From Symsagittifera roscoffensis (lineage: Eukaryota; Xenacoelomorpha; Acoela; Convolutidae): a DNA stretch of 64,000 nucleotides. Position numbers and translations under genes: made by a program. This document shows positions 8,802-17,932 of this stretch, one piece after another. Under the pieces are notes generated by a model, which made no database searches, was not told the origin of the DNA, and saw only the letters and a list, made by a program, of their open reading frames with translations. Every line of letters begins with the position of its first letter. The stretch's first letter is position 1. The stretch spans positions 14,176,743 through 14,240,742 of the forward strand of contig NC_087065.1 in NCBI RefSeq assembly GCF_963678635.1, read 5' to 3'.

Positions 8802-10498
8802 ATCCATCACGAAAACGAAGTTCAAATTTTAGAAATACACACAATATAGAAAACAAATTGACACGTTTTCAAATATATCAAGAAACAGAACTTGCATGTA
8901 AATACAGAAACCCACTTCACAAAACACAATACTCCGAAATATTAGTTGAATACGAAAAAGGATTCGACATGACCACTGGAAAAATAAAAATTGACCCATA
9001 CGCAACAAGTCATCCTATCAATGAAGGAACACCATATATACCAGTTAATTTTCAAAAAAGTAATGGACAACCTGGTGGACATCTAAAACCCCATGACACT
9101 ACAAGCACACGTTTACAAGAACTATCACTAATGAATATTACATATTTTGGTAATATCCACTATGATATTCACCTAGATATGAAATTAGACTACACGATTA
9201 GCCGCATTTTTCAAGAAATGTCACTCTCCGAATTAGAAACACTTCACCAACTATGCGAATTAGAAAGAACACAAATCCTACAATCACTTGCACTAGCAGT
9301 ATTAAAAATAAACTACGCAGGATATTTACTATCAGGAAATAGATCAAATTTTTTAGACTACGAAGGAAATATTTTATGGTTTTATACATGTACCAAAAAA
9401 GTATCACCACTATACGTTTTTGAAGATAAACGAGGCTATAAAAGAATCCCTATCTTTTATAAGAATAAAGTACATTTCGTTGACACACTTTCAAGAAGAA
9501 CCTATTTCTGGGATACCGCAGTCCCATGTGGATCAGAAAAAAGCCACAATGTAGTACAACTAAACCCTGATGAAGATAAATATTACCTTCTTACCCCATA
9601 TCCCACATTAATGCAATCACTTAAAAAATTTTCACCTGAAAGCATTAGAGCTATCGCTCGCAATCCAAATATTGACTTACAATCAATTGGAATATATTCA
9701 AAATCAGATATTCAACATCAAATTAGAACACAACAGTTCCAAGAATTATGGACACAAATGGACACTATACAAAGACAATCAATTGACCAAAATCTACGCA
9801 AACTTGCCGAAACCGCAGGATTTGCAGACATTTATACACAAGACTATAGCGGATATTTTAAAGACATTAAAGACTATATATATCTAAATGGTGAAAAATA
9901 CCGTCCACAAGATATATCACCTATAAATATTTTTAGCTTTGTTACACTCAAAAAAGAAATTCTTGATTTTCTAGGATGGCCCTACTGCATCTTAGAAAAA
10001 TTAACTATTTTATACGCAATGTTTAACTTTTTAGGATTTCTTTTTTCACTCTTAAAAGGAATCTACAACACATGTGCTATACACACACAAGTAAACAGAC
10101 AAGCAAGTGTAGCACGCATATTATTTGCAGGATTTTTCGGAATTTTCTCTTCATCATTAAACAAAATTCTTTTAGACGCACAAATAAAAGAATACAACAC
10201 AAAAATAGCAACGAGACAGAACACATACGACGAAGAACATAACAATGTAGACACAACGCCTACAGCACCACAGTTACCACCCCTACCACATAACCAACCA
10301 TTATCCCTAGTCCCACGAAATTTTCGAAATTTAGCAATAACACATAATCCAAATTTTAGACCAAACATATCACAAAGCCCCATCCAACACATAATGACAC
10401 ACCATCCACTAGATGAAAATACTTATGAACAAATTATAGAACAACCCCATACCACCACTTTTCAGTCTCAAACTAATAATTTTTTTAGCCCACGATGA
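8766..10498 (+). pseudogene. env: env C-terminal fragment, class III (gB/chuvirus-like) fusion glycoprotein
   Basis: This continues the previous fragment in another frame to TGA 10496-10498. A basic 'SRKR' site (about 8807-8818) could be a proprotein cleavage site. The central motifs 'LCELERTQIL', 'GYLLSGNR', 'YKRIPIFYKN', a Cys pair and 'YYLLTPYP' follow the order known from chuvirus and BEL/Pao-type class III glycoproteins; I match them from memory of the family pattern, not by search. A hydrophobic segment near 9970-10065 is the likely membrane anchor. It is followed by an unusually long cytoplasmic tail of about 145 residues, Pro-rich, with a 'YEQI' tyrosine sorting-type motif. No class I fusion peptide or errantivirus F-protein signature is seen. 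Confidence 0.7.
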
Positions 10499-10622
10499 GC
10501 CGACAACTTGGATCCCTACACCGCTCGAATTCCACCCAACCAACCTCACCACTCCAATTACAATCATTCCACTTTTTGCTTTCCCGCCACCCGATTTCCC
10601 AAACAATAGTGTAACATCAGGC

Positions 10623-12302
10623 ATGAATTCAGATACTAATTCACAAATCTCAGTTTTATACTCCATTTCACAACTCAATAACCCAAATATTGAAACCCCC
10701 GATGAATTTGCCGACTCTGAACCATCTCCATCCAATCATTTTCACACCAATCCCTCAGTTTTTTCCAAACCCCCTTTTCAACCAATCCCACCAAATAACC
10801 CTGTCCCAATCTTTTCTACACCCTCTTATGCTTCCCAAGTCACTCCAACCTACTCTTCACTTCATTCAGACCGATCATCCAATTCTCCAGACACCCCCCA
10901 AATCTCCCCAGAACTAGATAATTTTATTACCCTACAACAGCAACCTTACCACCTTGACACCTCCGCTATAAACCAGATTTCCTCCACAATAGATTCATCC
11001 AACCCACCTACCCCTACACCCTCTTCAGTTTATACCGCATCATTAGCACCATCATCCACATCCACTGAATCTTCACTCAGCACTAACAGAGCTTATCGCA
11101 CTTTCAAAAGAAAATTCCCAAGTCATCCATTTCCAACAAAACCAGGAACAGCCCGTGAATATATAAATCATCCAAATCACACTAACACAAAAGAATTTTT
11201 AGCTATCAACTTACCCTCATTTCCACAATATACTTTGAACAGCCCTCACGACACTAATGAAACACGTAGTTTTGTAGACGAACACGTTTTAATGCCTACC
11301 CTTCCTTGGACCTCATATTATCATTTTACTAACCCCCTTTGCCTACCTTTATCTAACACTCACATCGATATAGAACGAAATAAAGATATGCTATATCGAC
11401 TCACTACACCACTAACACATAGACAATTTACTTACATCGGATATAAAAAGTCACTAAAAACATACACTGCACCCCGAGCTAACGAATATACGCTAGAATT
11501 TTACGATCATAACATCATCCGAACTAACCAAGACCAATTTTTAGATGATGATCGCTTCGCTAACCCACAAATCACAGAAAAATTCTTTATTAAAACACCA
11601 TATGTATTTACACTCAATATCTTTGATCGCAAATTTGACCACATCATTTCAGAAGCACTAACCGACACACAAGCCTACGAAAGTTTTAAAGAACGCTTTC
11701 AATTATTTTCACTAACCTTTCATTTCCTTGCACCACATGAACGAGATTTGCACTGCTCACACGATATTATGTTACGCACTAAACAAACTCACACATATAC
11801 ATATTATCGTTTTATACAAAATCCCTTCGACCTACACACTCCATCCAGACAGCCACACCACCGTTTTCAATTCATCAATTCCAAATACACTTCACCATTT
11901 TTTCTTAACTTCACATATTGCATTAAAGATACTAACCTTCATGGTATTCTTCGCAATTACGACCCCATAACCCAAATGTATATTTTTTGTCCCATCACGA
12001 AGACCTTCAACGCAGAAGAATCACGACCCTTCCTTATCCCACACGAATTTGTTCAACCTATAGAAATCCCCATATTAGAATTCATCCACAACACTAAATA
12101 CAATCACAAATTATACAATCTCATCCAAAACACACCTTATGAATTTGCAGTTGGCACTGAAGAACTAACAACCATTAAAGCACTTCAATTGCTTTGGCCA
12201 CTGCTTCAAACTAAAAACATCATCCGCATATTAGCAAAACTACTAACAACTTCCGATCTAATCCACGACATCTTCCCCCACGGTTTCTCCCCCGACGACT
12301 AA
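10623..12302 (+). CDS. ORF Y: 559-aa protein downstream of env, unknown family
   Basis: ATG 10623, TAA 12300-12302; intact. The frame is open upstream to 10440, overlapping the end of env by 59 bases. Residues 1-150 are Pro/Ser/Thr-rich and probably disordered. Residues about 160-559 look folded, with many aromatic residues ('LPWTSYYHF', 'QFTYIGYKKSLKTY', 'LHGILRNYDPITQMYIFCP') and a hydrophobic helical end ('IKALQLLWPLL', 'IIRILAKLL'). No signal peptide, zinc knuckle, protease or capsid motif is apparent. It is the only large frame of the element with no lesion. Position after env suggests an accessory protein, possibly made from a spliced RNA. Alternatives are a displaced Gag or a captured host or viral gene. 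Confidence 0.75.
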   Translation: MNSDTNSQISVLYSISQLNNPNIETPDEFADSEPSPSNHFHTNPSVFSKPPFQPIPPNNPVPIFSTPSYASQVTPTYSSLHSDRSSNSPDTPQISPELDNFITLQQQPYHLDTSAINQISSTIDSSNPPTPTPSSVYTASLAPSSTSTESSLSTNRAYRTFKRKFPSHPFPTKPGTAREYINHPNHTNTKEFLAINLPSFPQYTLNSPHDTNETRSFVDEHVLMPTLPWTSYYHFTNPLCLPLSNTHIDIERNKDMLYRLTTPLTHRQFTYIGYKKSLKTYTAPRANEYTLEFYDHNIIRTNQDQFLDDDRFANPQITEKFFIKTPYVFTLNIFDRKFDHIISEALTDTQAYESFKERFQLFSLTFHFLAPHERDLHCSHDIMLRTKQTHTYTYYRFIQNPFDLHTPSRQPHHRFQFINSKYTSPFFLNFTYCIKDTNLHGILRNYDPITQMYIFCPITKTFNAEESRPFLIPHEFVQPIEIPILEFIHNTKYNHKLYNLIQNTPYEFAVGTEELTTIKALQLLWPLLQTKNIIRILAKLLTTSDLIHDIFPHGFSPDD

Positions 12303-12311
12303 CAGGTAAGT
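12302..12311 (+). other. perfect 5' splice donor just after ORF Y
   Basis: 'acaggtaagtat' begins one base after the ORF Y stop codon TAA and matches the full consensus CAG|GTAAGT. A possible acceptor 'ttttag' lies near 12386-12391. It may mark the end of a spliced subgenomic exon or be a coincidence. Confidence 0.4.
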
Positions 12312-14000
12312 ATGAATTATACATATTATTAACTAACAAATTCAAAATAAAACACTAACCATTCTTTATCCATGTCTTCTTTAGAATTTTAGCCTTCATC
12401 CAACGATCATCTGAAAAATACACAAAAGTAAAATGAAAAATAGAAAACTTCTTCAAACTGTTTAAAACTCTATTAATACTTTGCACCAAACAAATTAAAT
12501 AAAATTCATACCAATGCAGTAAATTAATTTATAAATTTTTCCCCCACAAGCAGTAAATTTAATAATGATGAAAATTTGTAACTTAATTTTTCCAACAACT
12601 AGCAGTAAAATTGAAATTCTATGTAGTAAATTGATAAAACGCAAATGCAGTACTAACCTTTTGCTATTTTCATTCATTCGCACACAATTTCTATCCACAC
12701 TCGCACAGCTCGCCCACGAAGAGTTGTTTAAAATAATGAATTTTAGTTTCAAGCTTTCACACTCAACAACTCTAACACAAGATAACACGTTTCAAACTTT
12801 CCTTTAACCCGGTTGGAAAGGAATTATATACTAAACAAAACTAACCAACGCAGCTTACTAAACACCACAAATCATAGAATAACAGCATGACTAAGAAAAG
12901 GAAACCAACGGTACCCAAACCGGATTAACCCAGTTTAAAACTGGATAATTTATTCTTTTGAAGACTATTATAAAGTCGAAAGACAAAAAAGTCGAAAGAC
13001 AAACTCATACCACAAACAATTTGATTTTTGGAAAAAGGACACAACCAACAAAACATAAGAAAAACCACAACAAACCCAACATAAAACGTTATCACATAGC
13101 AGGACCTCTCGCAGAAACCGCATGCAATCATACTCCCACTCCTGGCCTAACCCACCAGAAGAGGACGTCCTGAGTATGCTCTATAGCCGGCCTAACCCAC
13201 CGCGCTACATCCACGCTTTGTGACCACACGCCTATTTTTAATAAGAGCTACTCAAGGGTGAGTAACTCTTCAAAATAACCGAACTAAAAGAAAAAGCTTT
13301 TGTGAAAACAACTAACCAAAATCATAACTAAAACACCAAACTAATAAAAGTTTTATAAAATGTAAATTATACTATGCAATATATAGATCAGCATACAACA
13401 ACAAAAGACAAACATCCGAAGACAAAATGACCCCACTGCACTCGAAAAAAAATGGCCAACCACAATCAATATGCCGCTCACAATCACAACTCAAAGGATT
13501 TAGAGTACGACTTGACTTCGCAGAAAAGGACTTCATTGAACTAGACCAATGACCACCTCGATGTTCAAGTATACGTACAGATCCGAGTAACTAGGCATCC
13601 CCTCCACGCACAATCTCCACGCCATTCCCAGACGAGGTCAAACACAAAAGAAGTTCTCTACGAGAAACAGAAAAACCTGTCATAGCCAAACCATTCTGAA
13701 ATCAGAATTTGAGTTTGTTGCAAAGAACCAGTCGTTGTCTTTTGAAGATACAACGATTGGACCTGGAACTTCTCTAACAAGAGAACCCAAAAGAAATATG
13801 ATGTTCGCCAAATACCAACGTTCATCATCCATTCATTCGAATTGCAGAAAGACAATTCTAAAAAACTCTGTAAAACCCGGATGGGTGGAACCTGATCTAA
13901 ACTACATTTTATGATTGGATAAATTAGATATTTTACCACTGTAAAGTATTTAATATTAACCAATCATGATCCATCTGACTAACAACCCACTTATTTGTAA
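12312..14000 (+). other. retroelement 3' non-coding region, LTR not resolved
   Basis: No gene seen. At 12512-12655 a short motif '(g)cagtaaa' recurs about every 25-50 bases (near 12513, 12550, 12602, 12625, 12645). At 13243-13270 an 11-bp arm inverted repeat (one mismatch) surrounds 'aagggt'. The 3' LTR should lie here, but without a second LTR in the window and with the gap at 14274 its ends cannot be set. Confidence 0.45.
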
Positions 14001-14028
14001 GTGCTGAAATTACTTGTAATTTCAGCAC
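14001..14028. repeat. 28-bp perfect palindrome (13-bp arms, 2-nt centre)
   Basis: gtgctgaaattac, tt, gtaatttcagcac: the arms are exactly complementary. As RNA this would be a strong stem with a minimal loop. It lies between the unknown retroelement and the gag-like gene. Role unknown; a transcript-end or LTR structure is one possibility. Confidence 0.8.
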
Positions 14029-14273
14029 CAGAGAGATTTGAATTTAACTTAGAAATTAGTTGGACTCTCCAAGAAGACTTTAGCAGCCGCAATAAACCAG
14101 TATACCCTAGATCTATTGAGCCTAGCAGAGACTAGTTAAACAACCTGAGACTAGATAGTATAAGAGTAAGATTAGGATCGTATTAGACTAAGAAGTTGCA
14201 CGAATCTATCCGGCCGAAAATAAGATAGCGTTGACGAGCAGACGGTGTACCCTATCCGAAATTACTCTATGAA
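14029..14273 (+). other. non-coding sequence up to the assembly gap
   Basis: This is moderately GC-richer sequence with several 'ctag' sites and no open frame of interest. It ends at the N run. Confidence 0.5.
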
Positions 14274-14473
14274 NNNNNNNNNNNNNNNNNNNNNNNNNNN
14301 NNNNNNNNNNNNNNNNNNNNNNNNNNNNNNNNNNNNNNNNNNNNNNNNNNNNNNNNNNNNNNNNNNNNNNNNNNNNNNNNNNNNNNNNNNNNNNNNNNNN
14401 NNNNNNNNNNNNNNNNNNNNNNNNNNNNNNNNNNNNNNNNNNNNNNNNNNNNNNNNNNNNNNNNNNNNNNNNN
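14274..14473. other. assembly gap of 200 N
   Basis: Exactly 200 N bases, a round number typical of a placeholder gap. The minus-strand gag-like frame enters it from the right, so part of that gene is missing. Confidence 0.99.
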
Positions 14474-14820
14474 CGCTGCCGGTCTTTCTTGTGAGGTAGA
14501 ATTACTCAAGATTGCATCCAACTTCGCCTGTATTGCACACGAACTTTCGGCCTGATTCCTGTTCATTGTGTCCATTCTCTTTTCCAGGCTACCTAATTGG
14601 CTGTTGACATCATCATATTGGGTTTTCAACTGTTGCATATCTCTTTTGATGTTCTTATCTCGTTCTTCATTGGTGGCATCTACCTTGTCCGACATCTGCT
14701 GGAGTCTCTCGTCTGTCGCTTTAGCCAGGTTAAAATAACTATCCAGATACTCGTGTTTGTTGTATTTCAACTCTTTCCTTATTAAGTCCCTATCTTCCTC
14801 ACTGTACTTTAGTTGTTTGT
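14474..14820 (-). pseudogene. gag-like coiled-coil protein, C-terminal part
   Basis: The minus-strand frame reads 'SEEDRDLIRKELKYNKHEYL', then a heptad-rich coiled coil ('DERLQQMSDKVDATNEERD', 'QLGSLEKRMDTMN'), and runs into the N gap. It continues the N-terminal part (14799-15449) after a 4-bp duplication. The combination of an acidic, low-complexity N-terminus and a coiled coil is common in Gag proteins of LTR elements, but no capsid or zinc-knuckle motif is visible before the gap. A host coiled-coil gene is the alternative. Confidence 0.5.
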
Positions 14821-15449
14821 CGATCGATCTGATTTAGTTTTGTCATCAGGTCGCCAAGCTCAAGAGTAGCTGTTTCATGATCAGCCGTTGTCTTGTTTTC
14901 GGCTGTCGCTTCCGTTTTGGCTTGTTCTTCCTTTAGGTCAGCTTCTGTCGTCTTCGCGCTCACTGTCCCAAATGTTCGTGCTCTTTCAGTTTTTGATTCT
15001 TCGGCCGTGTTGTCCTTCGATTTCATTCCGACCATCATCGCCAACCTTTCTGTAAAAGATGTTTTCTTTACTTGAGAGTCGTCTTTCACCGTTTCTCGGG
15101 TATTGCCTGTTGTGTCTTCCAACGCGTCTATTGGCGAAAACTCCACGGTTTTTGAATTTTGATCTTCCATATGGGGCATCGGTGTGGATTCCGTAGTCTT
15201 CTTCTCCACTTCATCTACGCTCTGGTCTGGTGTCTCTAGATCGATTTCAATTGTGGGCTCCACCTGTTTGTCTTTAGCACCTTCTCGCGCCTTGTTCTCG
15301 GTACTACTCCTCGTGCTGACCATGCTAACTGAAAAGTTATCTTTCGTTTTGCCTGGGCCCATTGATGTCGTTCCGCGCAGCGACGAGTTATATTTCGTGT
15401 TTGATCCACTTGACCTTTTTTCGAGCACCGGTACCCTACTCCGTCTCAT
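14799..15449 (-). pseudogene. gag-like protein, N-terminal part (frameshifted)
   Basis: ATG at 15449, stop at 14799-14801. The 216 residues begin 'MRRSRVPVLEKRSSGS', are rich in Thr, Glu, Lys and Ser, and seem disordered. The frame breaks at 'gatcgatc' (about 14820-14828 on the plus strand): removing one GATC copy would bring it into frame with the downstream coiled coil. The GC content is higher than in the surrounding host sequence, and orientation is opposite to the first retroelement. Confidence 0.5.
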
Positions 15450-15784
15450 TATTTCTATTTACAATTGCTCTTATTTACAATATTATTATATACAAAATCC
15501 TATTCTACGAATAAAATTTTTTGTGGAAAAGAATTCTTAAAAGGAAATATACAACGTGATAAAAACCTTTCTTGAAACTTTCTTTATTTGTGGTCTCAAC
15601 CGTACCGGGTTCCGACTAGTGTTGTTCTGCTTTAAATCTGTCTCAAAACACTTACTGTAATTTTACTTCAATTTTTATACCGTCCTAAGACTTCCAGTTA
15701 CCGTCCCTACTCTTCTTTGTACCGTCCCAGGTTTTTTTCTACTGTCCCAAGACTGTTCGGTACTGTCCCAGTACTTTCCGTCAG
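15450..15784. other. non-coding leader upstream of the gag-like gene
   Basis: AT-rich first half, then sequence grading into the minisatellite ('accgtcccag' variants from about 15680). No recognisable primer-binding site or LTR terminus was found. Confidence 0.4.
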
Positions 15785-16320
15785 TGTCACAAGACCCTTG
15801 TCCCAGGACCACTGTCCCAAGACTGTCCCAAGAGTACTGTCCCAAGGCTAGTGTCCCAAGGCCAGTGTCCCAAGACCACTGTCTCAAGACTACTGTCCCA
15901 AGGCTAGTGTCCCAAGACTACTGTCCCAAGACTACTGTCCCAAGGCTAGTGTCCCAAGACTACTGTCCCAAGGCTAGTGTCCCAAGGCTAGTGTCCCAAG
16001 ACCACTGTCCCAAGACCAATATCCCAAGACCACTGTCCCAAGACCACTGTCCCAAGACCACTGTCTCAAGACCACTGTCCCAAGACCACTGTCCCAAGAC
16101 CACTGTCCCAAGACCACTGTCCCAAGACCACTGTCCCAAGACCACTGTCCCAAGACCACTGTCCCAAGACCACTGTCCCAAGACCACTGTCCCAAGACCA
16201 CTGTCCCAAGACCACTGTCCCAAGGCCACTGTCCCAAGACCACTGTCCCAAGGCTAGTGTCCCCAGACCACTGTCCCAAGACTGCTCTGGTCCAGGACTG
16301 CACTGTCCCAAGACTGTTGA
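15785..16320. repeat. 14-bp minisatellite, about 38 units
   Basis: The unit is ctgtcccaagacca, with a variant ctagtgtcccaagg in the left third; the right two thirds (about 16020-16230) are nearly perfect. Because 14 is not a multiple of 3, every frame repeats with a 14-residue period and stays open on both strands, which yields spurious ORFs. Confidence 0.95.
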
Positions 16321-17172
16321 CAAGTGTCTGAGCAGTGGGACCTCTTTCTTCCTCGTTATGGGGACTTCTTGTTTCACTGTACCTTGTACGACCACTCAAG
16401 CTCTAGTAAAAATTTTCCCAAAAATCCTCTCTTAGTGGCCAAATGCTGACCCCCTTTTTTAGTTACCTCTTTTTCAATGTTCCAAGCAACTTGAAACCAA
16501 AACCTGTGCGCAGGTATCTTGTGATCACCTGTTCGTATAAAAGCCAAACACAAATCCTTACCAAAATGCAACAAAAATCTAAGCAAGAAAAAGTAATAAA
16601 AACAGAAAGATGAATCCACTTAAAATTCAAAGGTGACAAATGTCTACCTTCTATCGAAAAAATGTCTGGTACCTAATTGCCACGCGTTTCCTTCCCCCCT
16701 GCTAGCGATCTTATGGGGTATCACAAAAACTGTCTATGTCCGTTCCCCCCTACCGATCCGACCAGGGTACCTACCTTAACCTAATTCCAATTTTGGATAT
16801 CCGCTTCCTATGACCAACGCGTGTAAATGACTAATGTAACTAAATCAACGATGTCGACTAATTAGTTACTCTAATTTCCCCCTTTTTTACAATTTACAAC
16901 CGCCAACCTCTAACCTAACCAGCCCCCCTTCTAACCTCCCCCTTTCTAGCCCCCCTTCTTAAGCCTAAAATTACCTTAAGCGCCGGGTGCTAAACCTCTC
17001 AAGAGAAAACCGTAGACCTGTCTCCAGGCCTGCTCAAGTAAAAACGTTCTTCAAAACCGGGGGATTTTGCTTATCCAATTTTACACTTATCTCCTATAAT
17101 GTAATGTGGATTTTAACGATACCCGTTCTGCCCAACTTGAGAACTCGAGAACTTCCAAATCCTTCTTGGCTA
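16321..17172. other. unannotated GC-richer interval
   Basis: It contains C-rich blocks ('tttcccccctgctagc', 'aacctccccctttctagcccccc') and no credible gene. It may be part of the same mobile-element cluster. Confidence 0.4.
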
Positions 17173-17440
17173 CTTTCCCACTCGACTGGTCACCTCTTCC
17201 AGTCCAGTCTCCTATTGGTTCAGCTCAAGTGCTCCTGAACCACTTTCCCACTCTGCTGGTCACCTCTTCCAGTCAAGTCTCCTATTAGTTCAGCTCAAGT
17301 AGTCCTGAACCACTTCACTTTCCCACTCGGCTGGTCACCTCTTCCAGTCAAGTCTCCTATTGGTTCAGCTCAAGTGCTCCTGAACGACTTTCCCACTCGG
17401 CTGGTCACCTCTTCCAGTCAAGTCTCCTTGTTGTCCAGCT
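17173..17440. repeat. 70-bp direct repeat, about 3.7 copies
   Basis: Copies begin with 'ctttcccactc' at 17173, 17243, 17318 and 17388. The second carries a 5-bp insertion and the last diverges after 'caagtctcc'. Identity between copies is above 90%. Confidence 0.92.
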
Positions 17441-17932
17441 AAGTTCCAAGCTATCTGAAAACCCTTGACAACGCCCCACACTCGGGCACTTTATTGAGGT
17501 TACTGGGTTAAATTGCTGGGTTGATCGAAACGATCGAACTTGTAAAACAGTATGGGCATACTATTTAATTAATATAAAGGTTTGATCCAACTAATCTGGT
17601 TTCAAAGTCACTGTCTTTTTTCGTTTTATGGTTTTTGTTCCTTTTTCTATTCTTTTCTGGTTTTTGTTTTGCTTTTTGTCTTTTTGCTCGTGTTTTTGTC
17701 CCCCTAGTTGCCCCCTTTTACTCGGTTAGCTAAGCCTCGTTCGGAGAGCGTACCAGGAAGTTTTCTCGAGTTTTCTTAAAAAGCTATCACGGTACAACCG
17801 GAAGGTTTGCACGTTCCTGCCGAACCGTACCACCGGTACTCTAGAATGGGCATTCAGCCCGAAGCTGTCTCAAGTGGGTTCGACTCCGTAGTCTTGATGT
17901 CGTAAACACCCAGGAGCGCCATAAAAACACTA
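17441..17932. other. non-coding interval
   Basis: No gene seen. A small palindrome 'gatcgaaacgatc' lies near 17523-17535, and an extended T-rich tract 17605-17700. Confidence 0.4.

Noticed and set aside
1-10498. Alternative genetic code to explain the in-frame stops of the retroelement
   Set aside because: Breaks include true frameshifts as well as stops, ORF Y and both host genes use the standard code and normal stops.
14245-14770. ORFs running through the N gap
   Set aside because: The N stretch has no sequence; only the part right of 14473 on the minus strand can be interpreted.
15785-16320. CRISPR-like impression of short regular repeats
   Set aside because: The repeats are contiguous without unique spacers, and the genome is eukaryotic.
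15784-16399. Long ORFs on both strands with Pro/Ser/Gln or Gly/Trp/Leu periodic sequence
   Set aside because: They are read-through of the 14-bp minisatellite; the 14-residue period follows directly from the DNA repeat.
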